Positions 34,172-42,920 are shown, numbered from the stretch's first letter. The stretch: DNA of 64,000 bases from CBDBND01 sp965207985 (GCA_965207985.1 CBDBND010000021.1:1-64000), one strand, 5' to 3'. Notes: generated from the letters alone by a model not told the origin. Program-made: numbers and translations.

Positions 34172-34896
34172 CCGGCGCGACCATGGATGCCTCGGCCTAT
34201 GACGCCTTGTGGGCGGCGGGCTGGGACGACACGCGCCTTTACGGCCCCATGGCGCGCCATGGACGGCGGCTGATGAAAAAAATGACTCAAGAGCTCACGC
34301 CCAAAACCATTTTGGATGTGGGCTGCGGAGAAGGATCGCTGTTGCGCGCGCTTATGACCTTACATCCAAACGCAACGGGTGTTGGCATCGACGTATCCGA
34401 TAAGGCAATCACCTTGGCCAAAACCGTGGTGCCGGACGCCACGTTCAATGTTTGCGACATCGCCCGCGAGGCTTTGGATCAAACCTTCGACCTGGTGGTG
34501 TCGGCAGACGTATTGGAACATATGGAAAATGATTCTGCGGCCATCAAAAACCTTGCGGCCATGACGGCGCCGGGCGGTCATTTGATCATCGCCACACTGC
34601 AGGGCCGTATGCGAGCCTTTGAACGTCAGGTGGGACATGTGCGCAATTACGCCCACGGCGAATTGGAAGAAAAAATAATGGCCGCCGGCCTGAGGGTCGA
34701 GCGCACTCTGGCCTGGGGTTGGCCGCTCTATTCACCGCTCTACCGCAACCTGCTTAACGCTTTGGACAACCGCGGCACCATGGGCCGTTTCGGGCCGGTG
34801 CGGAAATTCGTCTGCCATGTTTTATATGCTCTATTTATGCTCAACCGGTCGACCAAAGGCGATTACTTGTTCGTGCGCGCGGTAAAGGAAGATTAG
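34168..34896 (+). CDS. class I SAM-dependent methyltransferase (glycan locus)
   Basis: A 242-residue protein coupled to the GT4 gene by ATGA. Motif I is ILDVGCGEGSLLRAL, then GVGIDVSDKAITLAKTVVPDATFNVCDI and FDLVVSADVLEHMENDSAAIKNLAAMTAPGGHLIIATLQGR. The C-terminal part includes a region rich in Tyr and Leu (WPLYSPLYRNLLNAL). Position suggests O-methylation of a surface sugar; not proven. Confidence 0.8.
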   Translation: MTGATMDASAYDALWAAGWDDTRLYGPMARHGRRLMKKMTQELTPKTILDVGCGEGSLLRALMTLHPNATGVGIDVSDKAITLAKTVVPDATFNVCDIAREALDQTFDLVVSADVLEHMENDSAAIKNLAAMTAPGGHLIIATLQGRMRAFERQVGHVRNYAHGELEEKIMAAGLRVERTLAWGWPLYSPLYRNLLNALDNRGTMGRFGPVRKFVCHVLYALFMLNRSTKGDYLFVRAVKED

Positions 34897-34898
34897 GG

Positions 34899-35906
34899 AT
34901 GGCCGATTTAGGAAAAGTTCTGGTCACCGGCGCTGATGGTTTCATCGGCTCTCATCTCACAGAAACTTTGGTGCGAGCTGGACATGATGTGCGGGCCTTC
35001 GTGCTTTACAACAGTTTCAATTCCTGGGGTTGGCTGGATCATAGTGATGAAAACATCCGCAAGACATTGGATGTGTTCGCCGGTGACGTGCGCGATTCCC
35101 ACGGGGTGCGCACGGCCATGGACGGCTGCGACACGATTCTGCACTTGGCCGCGTTGGTTTCCATTCCCTACAGCTATCATTCGCCGGCGGCCTATGTGGA
35201 CACCAACATCAAAGGCACCCTCAATGTGGTGCAGGCCGCACAGGACTTAAAAGTAAAACGAGTTGTTGTCACATCCACGTCGGAGGTCTATGGCACTGCC
35301 CAGTTCGTCCCCATCACCGAAGACCATCCCTTGCAGGGCCAGTCGCCCTATTCAGCCTCTAAGATCGGCGCCGATCAGATCGCGTTGTCCTACCACCGGG
35401 CTTTCGGCACGCCGGTGAGCGTCATCCGGCCGTTCAACACCTATGGACCGCGCCAGTCGGCCCGCGCCGTCATTCCCACCGTCATCACACAAATTCTCGC
35501 CGGTAACAAAGAGATCAAATTGGGGTCTCTCCATCCCACGCGGGACTTCAATTACATCGATGACACCGTGTCCGGGTTCATGGCCATGGCGGAGACCGAC
35601 GCTGCCTTCGGGGAAGTGATCAACATCGGCTCCAATTTCGAAGTCTCCGTCGGCGATACGGTCACCATGATCAAAGAGACCATGAATGCGGACGTGGATG
35701 TGGTGACGGAAGACCAACGCATCCGCCCCGACGCCTCGGAAGTGGAGCGCTTGTGGGCCTCAAACGACAAAGCGAAAGAGGTTCTTGATTGGGCTCCGGC
35801 TTACGGCGAAAGAGATGGATTTAAACGGGGGCTCGAGCAAACCATCGCCTGGTATGCGGATCCCGCTCATGCGCCTTTGTACAAGGCGGACCTCTACAAC
35901 ATCTGA
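34899..35906 (+). CDS. NAD-dependent nucleotide-sugar 4,6-dehydratase, LegB-like
   Basis: A 335-residue extended SDR: VLVTGADGFIGSHLTETLVRAG, LHLAALVSIPYSYHSPAAYVDTN, the TSTSEVYG strand and YSASK catalytic Tyr/Lys. The segment FVLYNSFNSWGWLDH after the first beta-alpha unit is characteristic of LegB-type UDP- or GDP-GlcNAc 4,6-dehydratases, first step of legionaminic and related sugar synthesis. It starts two bases after the methyltransferase stop and overlaps the GNAT gene, so it is within one operon. The synthase (LegI) and cytidylyltransferase (LegF) are not in the window. Confidence 0.85.
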   Translation: MADLGKVLVTGADGFIGSHLTETLVRAGHDVRAFVLYNSFNSWGWLDHSDENIRKTLDVFAGDVRDSHGVRTAMDGCDTILHLAALVSIPYSYHSPAAYVDTNIKGTLNVVQAAQDLKVKRVVVTSTSEVYGTAQFVPITEDHPLQGQSPYSASKIGADQIALSYHRAFGTPVSVIRPFNTYGPRQSARAVIPTVITQILAGNKEIKLGSLHPTRDFNYIDDTVSGFMAMAETDAAFGEVINIGSNFEVSVGDTVTMIKETMNADVDVVTEDQRIRPDASEVERLWASNDKAKEVLDWAPAYGERDGFKRGLEQTIAWYADPAHAPLYKADLYNI

Positions 35907-36448
35907 TGACCGGCATGGACATTCCCACCCTTGAAACCGAACGGCTCATCCTTCGCGCCTTCCGCGCCGACGACATCGATGCCTGCACGGCCATGGTCGA
36001 GAACACCGAGGTCAGTCAGTTCTTGAGCGTCGGCGGCGAACCCATGACTCGCTTGGATGCTTGGCGGTCCATCGCCACGACCCTCGGCCATTGGCAGCTG
36101 CGCGGGTTCGGGCAATGGGCGGCGGAAGAAAAGGAAACCGGAACATTTGTCGGCCGCTTAGGGCTGTACTACCCGGAGACCTGGCCCGGCCGGGAAGTGG
36201 GTTATGCCCTGGCGCGGGAGCATTGGGGTAAGGGCTATGCCACAGAAGGCTGCGCGGCGGCCCGGGATTATGCCTTCGAGGTTTTGAATTGGGATGAAAT
36301 CATTTCCATCATCAGCCCGGACAACACCAAATCCATCGCTGTCGCCGAACGCCTTGGCGAGACCTATCGCGAAGACTGGCAGCTCAAAGGCAAGACCTTG
36401 CGCATCTACGCCCTGACCCGGGCCGACTGGGAAAAGCTGGACCGGTGA
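35906..36448 (+). CDS. GNAT acetyltransferase, RimJ/RimL type
   Basis: A 180-residue GNAT: LETERLILRAFRADDIDACTAMVEN at the N-terminus and the acetyl-CoA loop VGYALAREHWGKGYATEGCAAARDYAF. It overlaps the LegB-like stop by one base (TGATG). It could acetylate the 4-amino sugar formed after LegB and an aminotransferase, but this subfamily usually acetylates protein N-termini or small amines, so the role is open. No aminotransferase gene is adjacent. Confidence 0.78.
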   Translation: MTGMDIPTLETERLILRAFRADDIDACTAMVENTEVSQFLSVGGEPMTRLDAWRSIATTLGHWQLRGFGQWAAEEKETGTFVGRLGLYYPETWPGREVGYALAREHWGKGYATEGCAAARDYAFEVLNWDEIISIISPDNTKSIAVAERLGETYREDWQLKGKTLRIYALTRADWEKLDR

Positions 36449-36450
36449 AC

Positions 36451-37257
36451 ATGAACGATTTAGACCGGCACATCCGGTTACCGGGTACCATCAACCTTCG
36501 CGACATGGGTGGTTATGCCACGGACGACGGCGGGCACGTAAAGACAGGGTGTCTGTATCGATCGGGGCATATGGCCCATACAGACGATGACGCTTTGCCG
36601 GAGGTCGCTGCTCTCAACATTACTTTGGTGTGCGACTTTCGGATTGATGACGAGCGGGAGGAACATCCCAACCGCTATTACGAAGGTCACGCGCCAGATG
36701 TCCGCAGATTATCTGTCTGGCCGATTTCAACGCCCGGTGTTGTTGTCGCAAATGAGAAGATGATGCGGGGTGAAATCAGTCTTACAGAGGCGGAAAGTAT
36801 TCAAGGGTCCGGCTACCGCGAGTTTGTGCGGGAACAATCTGATCGTTTTGCCGCTATGTTCGCTGCGATCCTCGAAAACGACCATCCTGCCGTTCTTCTG
36901 CATTGCTCCGCTGGAAAAGACCGGACGGGTATTGCGGCGGCCATGCTGCATCGTGCGCTTGGTGTATCCCGTGAAGATGCCGTTGCTGACTACATGCTGT
37001 CCCTTGACGGCCAAGGCGCCCGCGCTCAATCCATGTTCTACGTCGAAAAATACTGGGACGATTTTGAAGGAACGGAACCGTCATGCTCCAAGGAAGACAT
37101 GCTGACGCTGTTCTCGACGCACCCTAACAAAATCAACGCCGCCTTCGATGAAATGGAAAAGGTGGGCGGTTCGGTGGAGGGATATATCCGTGATGTGTTG
37201 GGTGTCAGTAACGAGGCGCGCGACGAACTCAAGCGGCGCTATGTGGAGCCGGCTTAA
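36451..37257 (+). CDS. tyrosine/serine protein phosphatase (Y_phosphatase3 family)
   Basis: ATG 36451 was chosen; a GTG at 36445 overlapping the previous stop is also possible. The 268-residue protein starts with the family's LPGTINLRDMGGYATDDGGHVKTGCLYRSGHM and has the P-loop HCSAGKDRTGIAAAMLHRALG (HCxxGxxR) with the catalytic Cys. Family members are cytoplasmic dual-specificity or phosphoinositide-like phosphatases. It may regulate glycan assembly given its position at the end of the locus. It converges with rsmB, overlapping by 4 bp. Confidence 0.85.
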   Translation: MNDLDRHIRLPGTINLRDMGGYATDDGGHVKTGCLYRSGHMAHTDDDALPEVAALNITLVCDFRIDDEREEHPNRYYEGHAPDVRRLSVWPISTPGVVVANEKMMRGEISLTEAESIQGSGYREFVREQSDRFAAMFAAILENDHPAVLLHCSAGKDRTGIAAAMLHRALGVSREDAVADYMLSLDGQGARAQSMFYVEKYWDDFEGTEPSCSKEDMLTLFSTHPNKINAAFDEMEKVGGSVEGYIRDVLGVSNEARDELKRRYVEPA

Positions 37258-38546
37258 GTCTTTCTCAGGAGCGCGACGAAAAAGCCATCCAGCCCACCCC
37301 GCTCCGGCCAATGGCACGGCAACGTGCGCAACGCGCCGGATTGGGTAATCCATGAAGGATTAGCACCGAGCGGGATCGGATCGACGGGCACTTGTTCTAA
37401 GGACGCCTCCCCTTTGACAGCATCGACCACGGCCTGTCCTTCTTCCGGTTCCAAAGAACACACGGCGTAAACCAAATGGCCCCCCGATTTTAAGAACTCA
37501 GATGCGTGTTTGAGCAAAGTCGTTTGTCGCATCGGAAACTTTTTGATGTCCTTGTCGGCCTTTAAGTAGGCCAAGTCGGGATGGCGGCGCAGGGTGCCGG
37601 TGGCCGAACAGGGGGCGTCCAACAGCACGGCATCGAATGTCTGGTTCGGTTGCCATTGCTCAAGGTCGGTATTGATGACGCTCGCAGAGAGCCCGGTCCG
37701 GTTGAGGTTGTCCTGCAAAAGTACCAGTCTGTTTTTTGATCTGTCGACAGCGGTTACGGCACAGCCGGCCGCCGCCATCTGTAAAGTCTTGCCGCCGGGT
37801 GCGGCACACAGGTCGGCCACAGTGTTGCCTTTACCCTCACCCAAGACTTGCAAGAGAACACGGGCCGGCAGGGTGGCGGCCGCATCCTGCACCCACCAGG
37901 CACCGTCATGGAAACCCACAAGGTCCTGCACCGGCCCAGCAGCCTGAAGCCGCAGGGACCCGGTAGGCAAAACTTGGGCCTTCAATTCTTCTGCCCAGTG
38001 TTCCGCTGCGCTCGGGTCCTTGAGCGTCAGGTCCAATGGCGCTTCGACGAGATGCGCCGCAGCAATGTCATGGGCCAGGTTTCCTCCATACGCTTTTGCC
38101 CATCGCCGCCATAGCCAGTCAGGCGTGTTGAGGCGTGGTGCATCGTGATCGGCCATGAGATCCTTGCCGCCCTCGGCCACGCGGCGGAGCACGGCATTGA
38201 CCAAGCCGGTCATTTTGGGAAGGCCAATATTTTTTACCAGTTGCACGGATGTATCCACGGCGGCGTGGGCCGCAGTGTCGAGAAACAAGAGTTGCGCGGC
38301 ACCGAGACGAAGACCGTCTTCCACCGGCGCCGGTGGCGTGCGGTTGACGAAGCGCGCCAGCACAGCATCGATCTGTCCCAACCGCCGAAGCGTCATCGCC
38401 ACAAGGAGCCGCACAAACGCTCTGTCACGCGCCTCTAAGTTTCCCGCTGCCTTTTGAAAGCGTCCGTCAACCGCTTGCCCGTCGCGCAACGCCCCCTTTA
38501 GAAGAGTGAGTGCTGCGGCACGGGAGGCAACAGGGTCATTGCTCAT
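37254..38546 (-). CDS. rsmB: 16S rRNA m5C methyltransferase, RsmB/Sun type
   Basis: Start at ATG 38546 (MSNDPVASRAAALTLLKGAL). The 430-residue protein has a NusB-like N-terminal RNA-binding domain and a C-terminal Rossmann domain: VADLCAAPGGKTLQMA, LLDAPCSATGTLRRHPDL and HLVYAVCSLEPEEG with the two cysteines of the NOL1/NOP2/Sun family. It methylates C967 of 16S rRNA in E. coli. The start overlaps the stop of the upstream NAD-binding gene in ATGA. Confidence 0.9.
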   Translation of the reverse strand: MSNDPVASRAAALTLLKGALRDGQAVDGRFQKAAGNLEARDRAFVRLLVAMTLRRLGQIDAVLARFVNRTPPAPVEDGLRLGAAQLLFLDTAAHAAVDTSVQLVKNIGLPKMTGLVNAVLRRVAEGGKDLMADHDAPRLNTPDWLWRRWAKAYGGNLAHDIAAAHLVEAPLDLTLKDPSAAEHWAEELKAQVLPTGSLRLQAAGPVQDLVGFHDGAWWVQDAAATLPARVLLQVLGEGKGNTVADLCAAPGGKTLQMAAAGCAVTAVDRSKNRLVLLQDNLNRTGLSASVINTDLEQWQPNQTFDAVLLDAPCSATGTLRRHPDLAYLKADKDIKKFPMRQTTLLKHASEFLKSGGHLVYAVCSLEPEEGQAVVDAVKGEASLEQVPVDPIPLGANPSWITQSGALRTLPCHWPERGGLDGFFVALLRKT

Positions 38547-39349
38547 TCGGTGGGTAAGTTCAACTCTGTCGGCAAGGATGCAAAACTGGAAAGCCAAGCA
38601 TCAGACGCGGCACCGTCGGCGTTGGTGGCAGTGAACACCCGGTTGGCGGCGTCAGGATGACCGGCGGCAGCGATGGTCACCGTGGCGAGATCGTCCCGGC
38701 CGATGAACATGCCGCTCTGGTAGTCACTGCGTGGGATGATGGAGATGGCTTTCTCGCCGCCGGGGCTGTCGTCGATGCCCGCCGGACCCACCACCACGTA
38801 TTCCATACCGGAGTCCACCAGGACTTCTTCCGCTTTGCCTTTCCAGATGAGTACGTTGCCGCCGACGGTGTTGAGAAAGTGATCTTTCACGCCCGAATTG
38901 GACGATGTGATGATGACAAAGCGGGTTGCGCCGGCATCCTTGGCTGCCTTGGACAGGTTTTTTGTCCCTTCATAGTCGGCCAACTCGGGCCGGTTGCTGC
39001 CGATGGGCGTGGCCGAGGCGACGGCATTGATAACAATATCGACACCGTCCACAGCCGCGATCAGAGTTTCCGACTGGGTAACGTCGGCTTTGATCCAATT
39101 GTATTGGCTGCCGTGGTTCTCGATGGCCCGCTCCACGTTGCGGGTCATGGCTTTCACCGTAATGCCAAGATCGTGCAATTGTCTGAGCACGTGACTGCCG
39201 TTCCGTCCCGTCGCTCCGGCCAGCAAAATGGTTTTGCCGCGCAGGTTGGCAAGCGTCTCATCGCCGGGAGAGGCCGGCGCCGCCAGTGCGTTTGCATGAA
39301 CAAGAACAAGTGCCGCAGCACAAACACAACGAAGTGCGTTAATCAGCAT
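38543..39349 (-). CDS. exported NmrA-like NAD(P)-binding protein
   Basis: Start at ATG 39349 gives a signal peptide, INALRCVCAAALVLVHANALAAP. The mature part is an atypical short-chain dehydrogenase: KTILLAGATGRNGSHVLRQLHDLGITVKAMTRN (GxxGxxG), DIVINAVASATPIGSNRPELADYEGTKNLSKAAK and FVIITSSNSGVKDHF. It lacks a YxxxK catalytic pair, like NmrA redox sensors. An exported dinucleotide-binding protein is unusual, so either the hydrophobic start is a membrane anchor or the protein is folded and exported in an unusual way. It overlaps the next hydrolase gene start-to-stop by 11 bp. Confidence 0.72.
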   Translation of the reverse strand: MLINALRCVCAAALVLVHANALAAPASPGDETLANLRGKTILLAGATGRNGSHVLRQLHDLGITVKAMTRNVERAIENHGSQYNWIKADVTQSETLIAAVDGVDIVINAVASATPIGSNRPELADYEGTKNLSKAAKDAGATRFVIITSSNSGVKDHFLNTVGGNVLIWKGKAEEVLVDSGMEYVVVGPAGIDDSPGGEKAISIIPRSDYQSGMFIGRDDLATVTIAAAGHPDAANRVFTATNADGAASDAWLSSFASLPTELNLPTE

Positions 39350-40151
39350 CGAGAAACTCCCTGACGATTTTTGCCGTCTCTTTGCTTTTGAGATCGAGAA
39401 AGCCGTGACTCCATCCCGGCAGATCGTGAATGCGGCTGTCAGGATGAGCGAGCAAATCTTTGGCTCGAGGGGTGCGCTCCCAGATGTCGTCTTCGGGATT
39501 AAGCACCAAAATGGGTTGAGTGACTTGCGGGATGGCTGCCGCACTGTCGTAAGCAAAAGCAGCGGCGTGTCCCCACCAGGAAATCTTCGGGTTCAGAACC
39601 CGCGCCCAGAACACCCGGCCGATGTCGTCGAGGGTGCGTCCCTCCATGCGCCAATGCACCGCCGCCTGCCACCACTTCATCAGATGAGCGCCGTTTTCAG
39701 TGAGAGGATCCGGCCCGTAAATGCGTTTGACTTCGGCTAGGTCTTCTTCGGTGTAGATGGGTGCCGAGACCATCACCACCCGATGCACCGTGTCGGAATT
39801 TTCCAAGGCTGTCTGCACCGCCACTTTGGAACCGGTGTGATAGCCCATGACATCGACAGCGCTGAGGTCCAACGCATCCATCAAGTCTAATGCCGTGTGG
39901 GCGTAATCGGTAATGGCCGGTTGATAGGGGGACGGATCGGAATTGCCGAAGCCCGGTGTGTCCATGGCGATGGCGAGACGGTCCCGGCCCATCTCGGCTA
40001 AGAATCTCTCGTAGATGATGCTGGCATAGGGGCTCATGTGGAAACACAGCAGGGGCCGCTTGCCTTCGTCCTTATCGGGTTGGGCAATACGGTAATGGAT
40101 CTGGCCGAAACGACCGTCCGCATACCCCCGTTTGACCACCCCCGGCTTCAC
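39339..40151 (-). CDS. alpha/beta hydrolase with GYHTG nucleophile elbow (copy A)
   Basis: A 270-residue alpha/beta-fold protein: LLCFHMSPYASIIYERFLAEM, then AMDTPGFGNSDPSP, and the elbow VDVMGYHTGSKVAV, where His105 stands in place of the usual Ser, Asp or Cys. The other triad positions look conserved (LVLNPEDDIW and LPGWSHGFLD). The protein is a close paralogue of the one encoded immediately upstream, sharing GRFGQIH, CFHMSP, DTPGFG and ISWWGH segments. It may be a non-hydrolytic member (lyase, cofactor-free oxygenase or binding protein) or use another nucleophile. The genes overlap by 4 bp, a recent tandem duplication in one operon. Confidence 0.8.
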   Translation of the reverse strand: MKPGVVKRGYADGRFGQIHYRIAQPDKDEGKRPLLCFHMSPYASIIYERFLAEMGRDRLAIAMDTPGFGNSDPSPYQPAITDYAHTALDLMDALDLSAVDVMGYHTGSKVAVQTALENSDTVHRVVMVSAPIYTEEDLAEVKRIYGPDPLTENGAHLMKWWQAAVHWRMEGRTLDDIGRVFWARVLNPKISWWGHAAAFAYDSAAAIPQVTQPILVLNPEDDIWERTPRAKDLLAHPDSRIHDLPGWSHGFLDLKSKETAKIVREFLDAD

Positions 40152-40963
40152 GGTTTTTCTCCATCGAGAAACGCGCGCACGATGGAGCCAGCTTCTTCCG
40201 TATGAATATCCAAGTATCCATGACCCCAGTCGGGCAGTTCGTGAATGGATCCGTTCTGCATAATCCCGTCGGCGCGGCGGGATTGTTCCACAAGATCGTC
40301 ATTGGGATTCAGCACAAGGACCGGTTGTATCACCTGCTTGAGTCTTTCCACCATGGGAAAGTCGAACGCGGCGTTATGGCCCCACCAGGAAATATCGGGA
40401 CGGCGCAGTGCATCGGCGAACTGAACGCCCACATGGTCCATGGTCCAGCCGGGACCGGCCCAAAACAGATGGCCTTTCCATTTTTCTGCGACGTGACTGC
40501 CGTCTTCTTTGACCTCGGCTTCGGCATAATGGTCACGATGCTCTTTTAGTTCTTGATCAGTAAAAATGGGCGCGGAGGTCAGAACCAGTTTGCGCACCCG
40601 GCCGGGCTGTTGCAGCGCCAGTTCCACACAGGTCTCGGAGCCCGTGTGGTAACCCATGACGTCGACCACCGTGAGATCCAGCGCATCCATCACATCCGTC
40701 ATGGCGCCGGCGAAATCAGCAATGGCGGGTTTCTCCGGTGGCGGATCGGAATCGCCGAAGCCGGGCGTATCCGGCGCGACAGCCAAACGGTCCGTGCCCA
40801 TATGGCCGATGAAGATTTCATAGATGCGCCCGGAATTGGGGCTCATGTGAAAACACAACAGCGGCGGATGGCCTTGATCCGTTTCCGGCACGGCCATGCG
40901 CAGGTGGATCTGGCCGAAACGGCCATCCACATACCTTTTGTGAACGGGAACGGACGTGGTCAT
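40148..40963 (-). CDS. alpha/beta hydrolase with GYHTG nucleophile elbow (copy B)
   Basis: A 271-residue paralogue of the following gene. LLCFHMSPNSGRIYEIFIGHM, PDTPGFGDSDPP and VDVMGYHTGSETCVELAL (His106 at the nucleophile site) correspond position by position, and LVLNPNDDLVE with LPDWGHGYLD supply the Asp and His. Preservation of the same unusual His in both copies argues it is functional. No signal peptide is visible, so it is cytoplasmic. The gene is the first of a minus-strand operon of hydrolase B, hydrolase A, NmrA-like protein and rsmB, and is divergent from the flavoprotein gene at 41113. Confidence 0.8.
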   Translation of the reverse strand: MTTSVPVHKRYVDGRFGQIHLRMAVPETDQGHPPLLCFHMSPNSGRIYEIFIGHMGTDRLAVAPDTPGFGDSDPPPEKPAIADFAGAMTDVMDALDLTVVDVMGYHTGSETCVELALQQPGRVRKLVLTSAPIFTDQELKEHRDHYAEAEVKEDGSHVAEKWKGHLFWAGPGWTMDHVGVQFADALRRPDISWWGHNAAFDFPMVERLKQVIQPVLVLNPNDDLVEQSRRADGIMQNGSIHELPDWGHGYLDIHTEEAGSIVRAFLDGEKP

Positions 40964-41112
40964 GGCGGGACCGTCCGACGCACAGCTTGAGAGGTCAAGC
41001 GGAAAGGTCGGAGGACACCCAGTGTCCGGTCAGGGAGCAGGTGTATGGAGGAGGATGACGCCAAGGCATTCCGCGTTATGATCCGCACAGAAAAAGAAAT
41101 GGGGAGCGCACC

Positions 41113-42555
41113 ATGAGCCAGCAATGGGACGTCATCATCATTGGCGCGGGTACGGCAGGCCTGCCGGCCGCCATTTTTGCCGCCGAACGCAGCGATAAAA
41201 TTCTCGTCCTTGATGCCGCGCCGGAAATCGGCGGCACCTTGCATTTGAGTTCCGGCCAGATGAGCGCGGCGGGCACACGCCTGCAAAAAGAAAAGGGCAT
41301 CGAAGACACCCCGGCCCTTCATATTGAAGACATCATGCGCATTTCCAACAACACCGCCGACCGGCAATTGGCCGGGTTCGCCGTGGACAACGCAGCAGAC
41401 ACCTTGGATTGGCTGGAGACCATCGGCTTCCGGCCCCTACCGGATCATCCGGTCAAAGGCCAAGCCCATGAGCCCTACACCGTTAATCGTTATGTGTGGG
41501 GGGAACACCTGGGCAAATCGATCCTGGCGGTATTGTCGCCGGTGTTTGAAAAAACCATCAACGATGGCCGGGTGACCTTGAAGTTGAACACCCGCGTGAA
41601 AGAACTTGTACAGGCTGATGACGGCACGGTGACTGGTGTTGTCGCGGAGACGGATGGATCGGCAGAAACCTTCACGGCCACGTCCGTGCTCATCGCCGCC
41701 GGCGGTTATGTGGCCAACGGGGATATGTATCTAGAGCTGAGCGGCCATCCGGCCTACGGCGACCATTCCTATCCTTATTGCGTTGGTGATGGATTGAACT
41801 TGGGTTTGTCTGCCGGTGGAACCGCGCAAGGTCACGAGAATTATCTCACCAGTTTTGGCGTCGTGATGCAGAGCTACGACGTGCCCAGCAAAGTGCGCTG
41901 CCGTCAGGTCCATTGGCCGGAACGGCGCATGCCCTGGGAGGTTTATGTCAACGTGCACGGCAAGCGGTTCATCCGTGAAGACGAGCCCAGCGTCGACGTG
42001 CGCGAACACACCATCGGGGAACAACCCGACTTGCGCCATTGGATCGTGTTTGATTCGGTGACGCTCAAAGAGGCGCCGCCGTTGTTTGCCGAATTCAGTC
42101 CGGACGAAATCAAAACCGCCGCGGAAAATGGTGAGCCCATGTTCTATGTGGCCGACACCATCGAAGCCCTGGCGGAGAAGGCCGGTCTTCCGGCAGACGC
42201 GTTGGCGGACACCATTGCGTCGTTCAACGAAGGTCAGGCCAAGGGACAAGATGCCTTCGGCAGGGAGCACATGCCGCGTGGGGTGTCCGAGGCGCCGTTC
42301 TACGCCATCCGCTCCCAGGCGTTTTCCGTGTCCAGCACGGCCGGGCTGAGGGTGAATGAGAACCTCGAAGTCACGCGTGAGGACGGCTCGGCCATTCCGG
42401 GGCTCTACGCCGCCGGGGAAGCGCTCGGCCAGGGGGCGATGATGGGCAGTTCCTTCTGCGGCGGCATGCTGGTCACCCCGGCGCTCACCTTTGGGCGCCT
42501 GCTGGGTCAGCGATTGCTGCCGTTAGGAGACTCAGCGCGCGCCGCCGCCGAATAG
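41113..42555 (+). CDS. FAD-dependent oxidoreductase, fumarate reductase/ketosteroid dehydrogenase type
   Basis: A 480-residue FAD_binding_2 protein: VIIIGAGTAGLPAAIFAAERSDKILVLDAAPEIGGTLHLSSGQMSAAG for FAD, a capping domain in the middle, and the C-terminal IPGLYAAGEALGQGAMMGSSFCGGMLVTPALTFGRLLG closing the FAD site. No signal peptide or heme motif is seen, so it is a cytoplasmic flavoprotein. Relatives reduce fumarate or dehydrogenate steroids and tricarballylate. It is divergent from the hydrolase pair, and the two units could act on one substrate. Confidence 0.85.
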   Translation: MSQQWDVIIIGAGTAGLPAAIFAAERSDKILVLDAAPEIGGTLHLSSGQMSAAGTRLQKEKGIEDTPALHIEDIMRISNNTADRQLAGFAVDNAADTLDWLETIGFRPLPDHPVKGQAHEPYTVNRYVWGEHLGKSILAVLSPVFEKTINDGRVTLKLNTRVKELVQADDGTVTGVVAETDGSAETFTATSVLIAAGGYVANGDMYLELSGHPAYGDHSYPYCVGDGLNLGLSAGGTAQGHENYLTSFGVVMQSYDVPSKVRCRQVHWPERRMPWEVYVNVHGKRFIREDEPSVDVREHTIGEQPDLRHWIVFDSVTLKEAPPLFAEFSPDEIKTAAENGEPMFYVADTIEALAEKAGLPADALADTIASFNEGQAKGQDAFGREHMPRGVSEAPFYAIRSQAFSVSSTAGLRVNENLEVTREDGSAIPGLYAAGEALGQGAMMGSSFCGGMLVTPALTFGRLLGQRLLPLGDSARAAAE

Positions 42556-42760
42556 AAAACGCGTTATGGGCCTTGACCGCGATCTCGATGACGGACGAGG
42601 AACGTTCGCCGTTGGCGACATAGGGCTTGCCGCAGCAGGAGCATACGAGCGCGTCCGGCGGCGGTTCGCCGACGGCGTTATCAGTGTTTTGTTGAGGGTG
42701 TCGAAAATGAATTCTGCACAAAGGGAAGAGGACGCTATGACAGGTATAACAAACGAGCAC
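42485..42760 (-). CDS. possible small double-CxxC protein
   Basis: A weak candidate in an otherwise empty 365-bp gap (42556-42920). The frame has two CxxC pairs, VCYTCHS near the N-terminus and VCSCCGKPYVANGERSSSVIEIAVKAH in the middle, which could form a zinc ribbon. However it overlaps the end of the flavoprotein gene by about 70 bp and no ribosome binding site is clear. It may be a degraded gene. Apart from this I see nothing supported in the gap. Confidence 0.22.
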   Translation of the reverse strand: MLVCYTCHSVLFPLCRIHFRHPQQNTDNAVGEPPPDALVCSCCGKPYVANGERSSSVIEIAVKAHNAFSIRRRRALSLLTAAIADPAGAQR

Positions 42761-42920
42761 AGCCGAAAAAGGACATCTGGTTGCGACCCCTCCGCAAAGA
42801 CTGGAAGCGAACGCTCAATCGTTGAATCCATCACTCTCATCACCGCGTAACCGAACGCTTTCCTAAGGATTTATGTGCGGCAGAAAGAAACGCAAGAGAC
42901 TTTAACCTTAAGGTTAGGGC

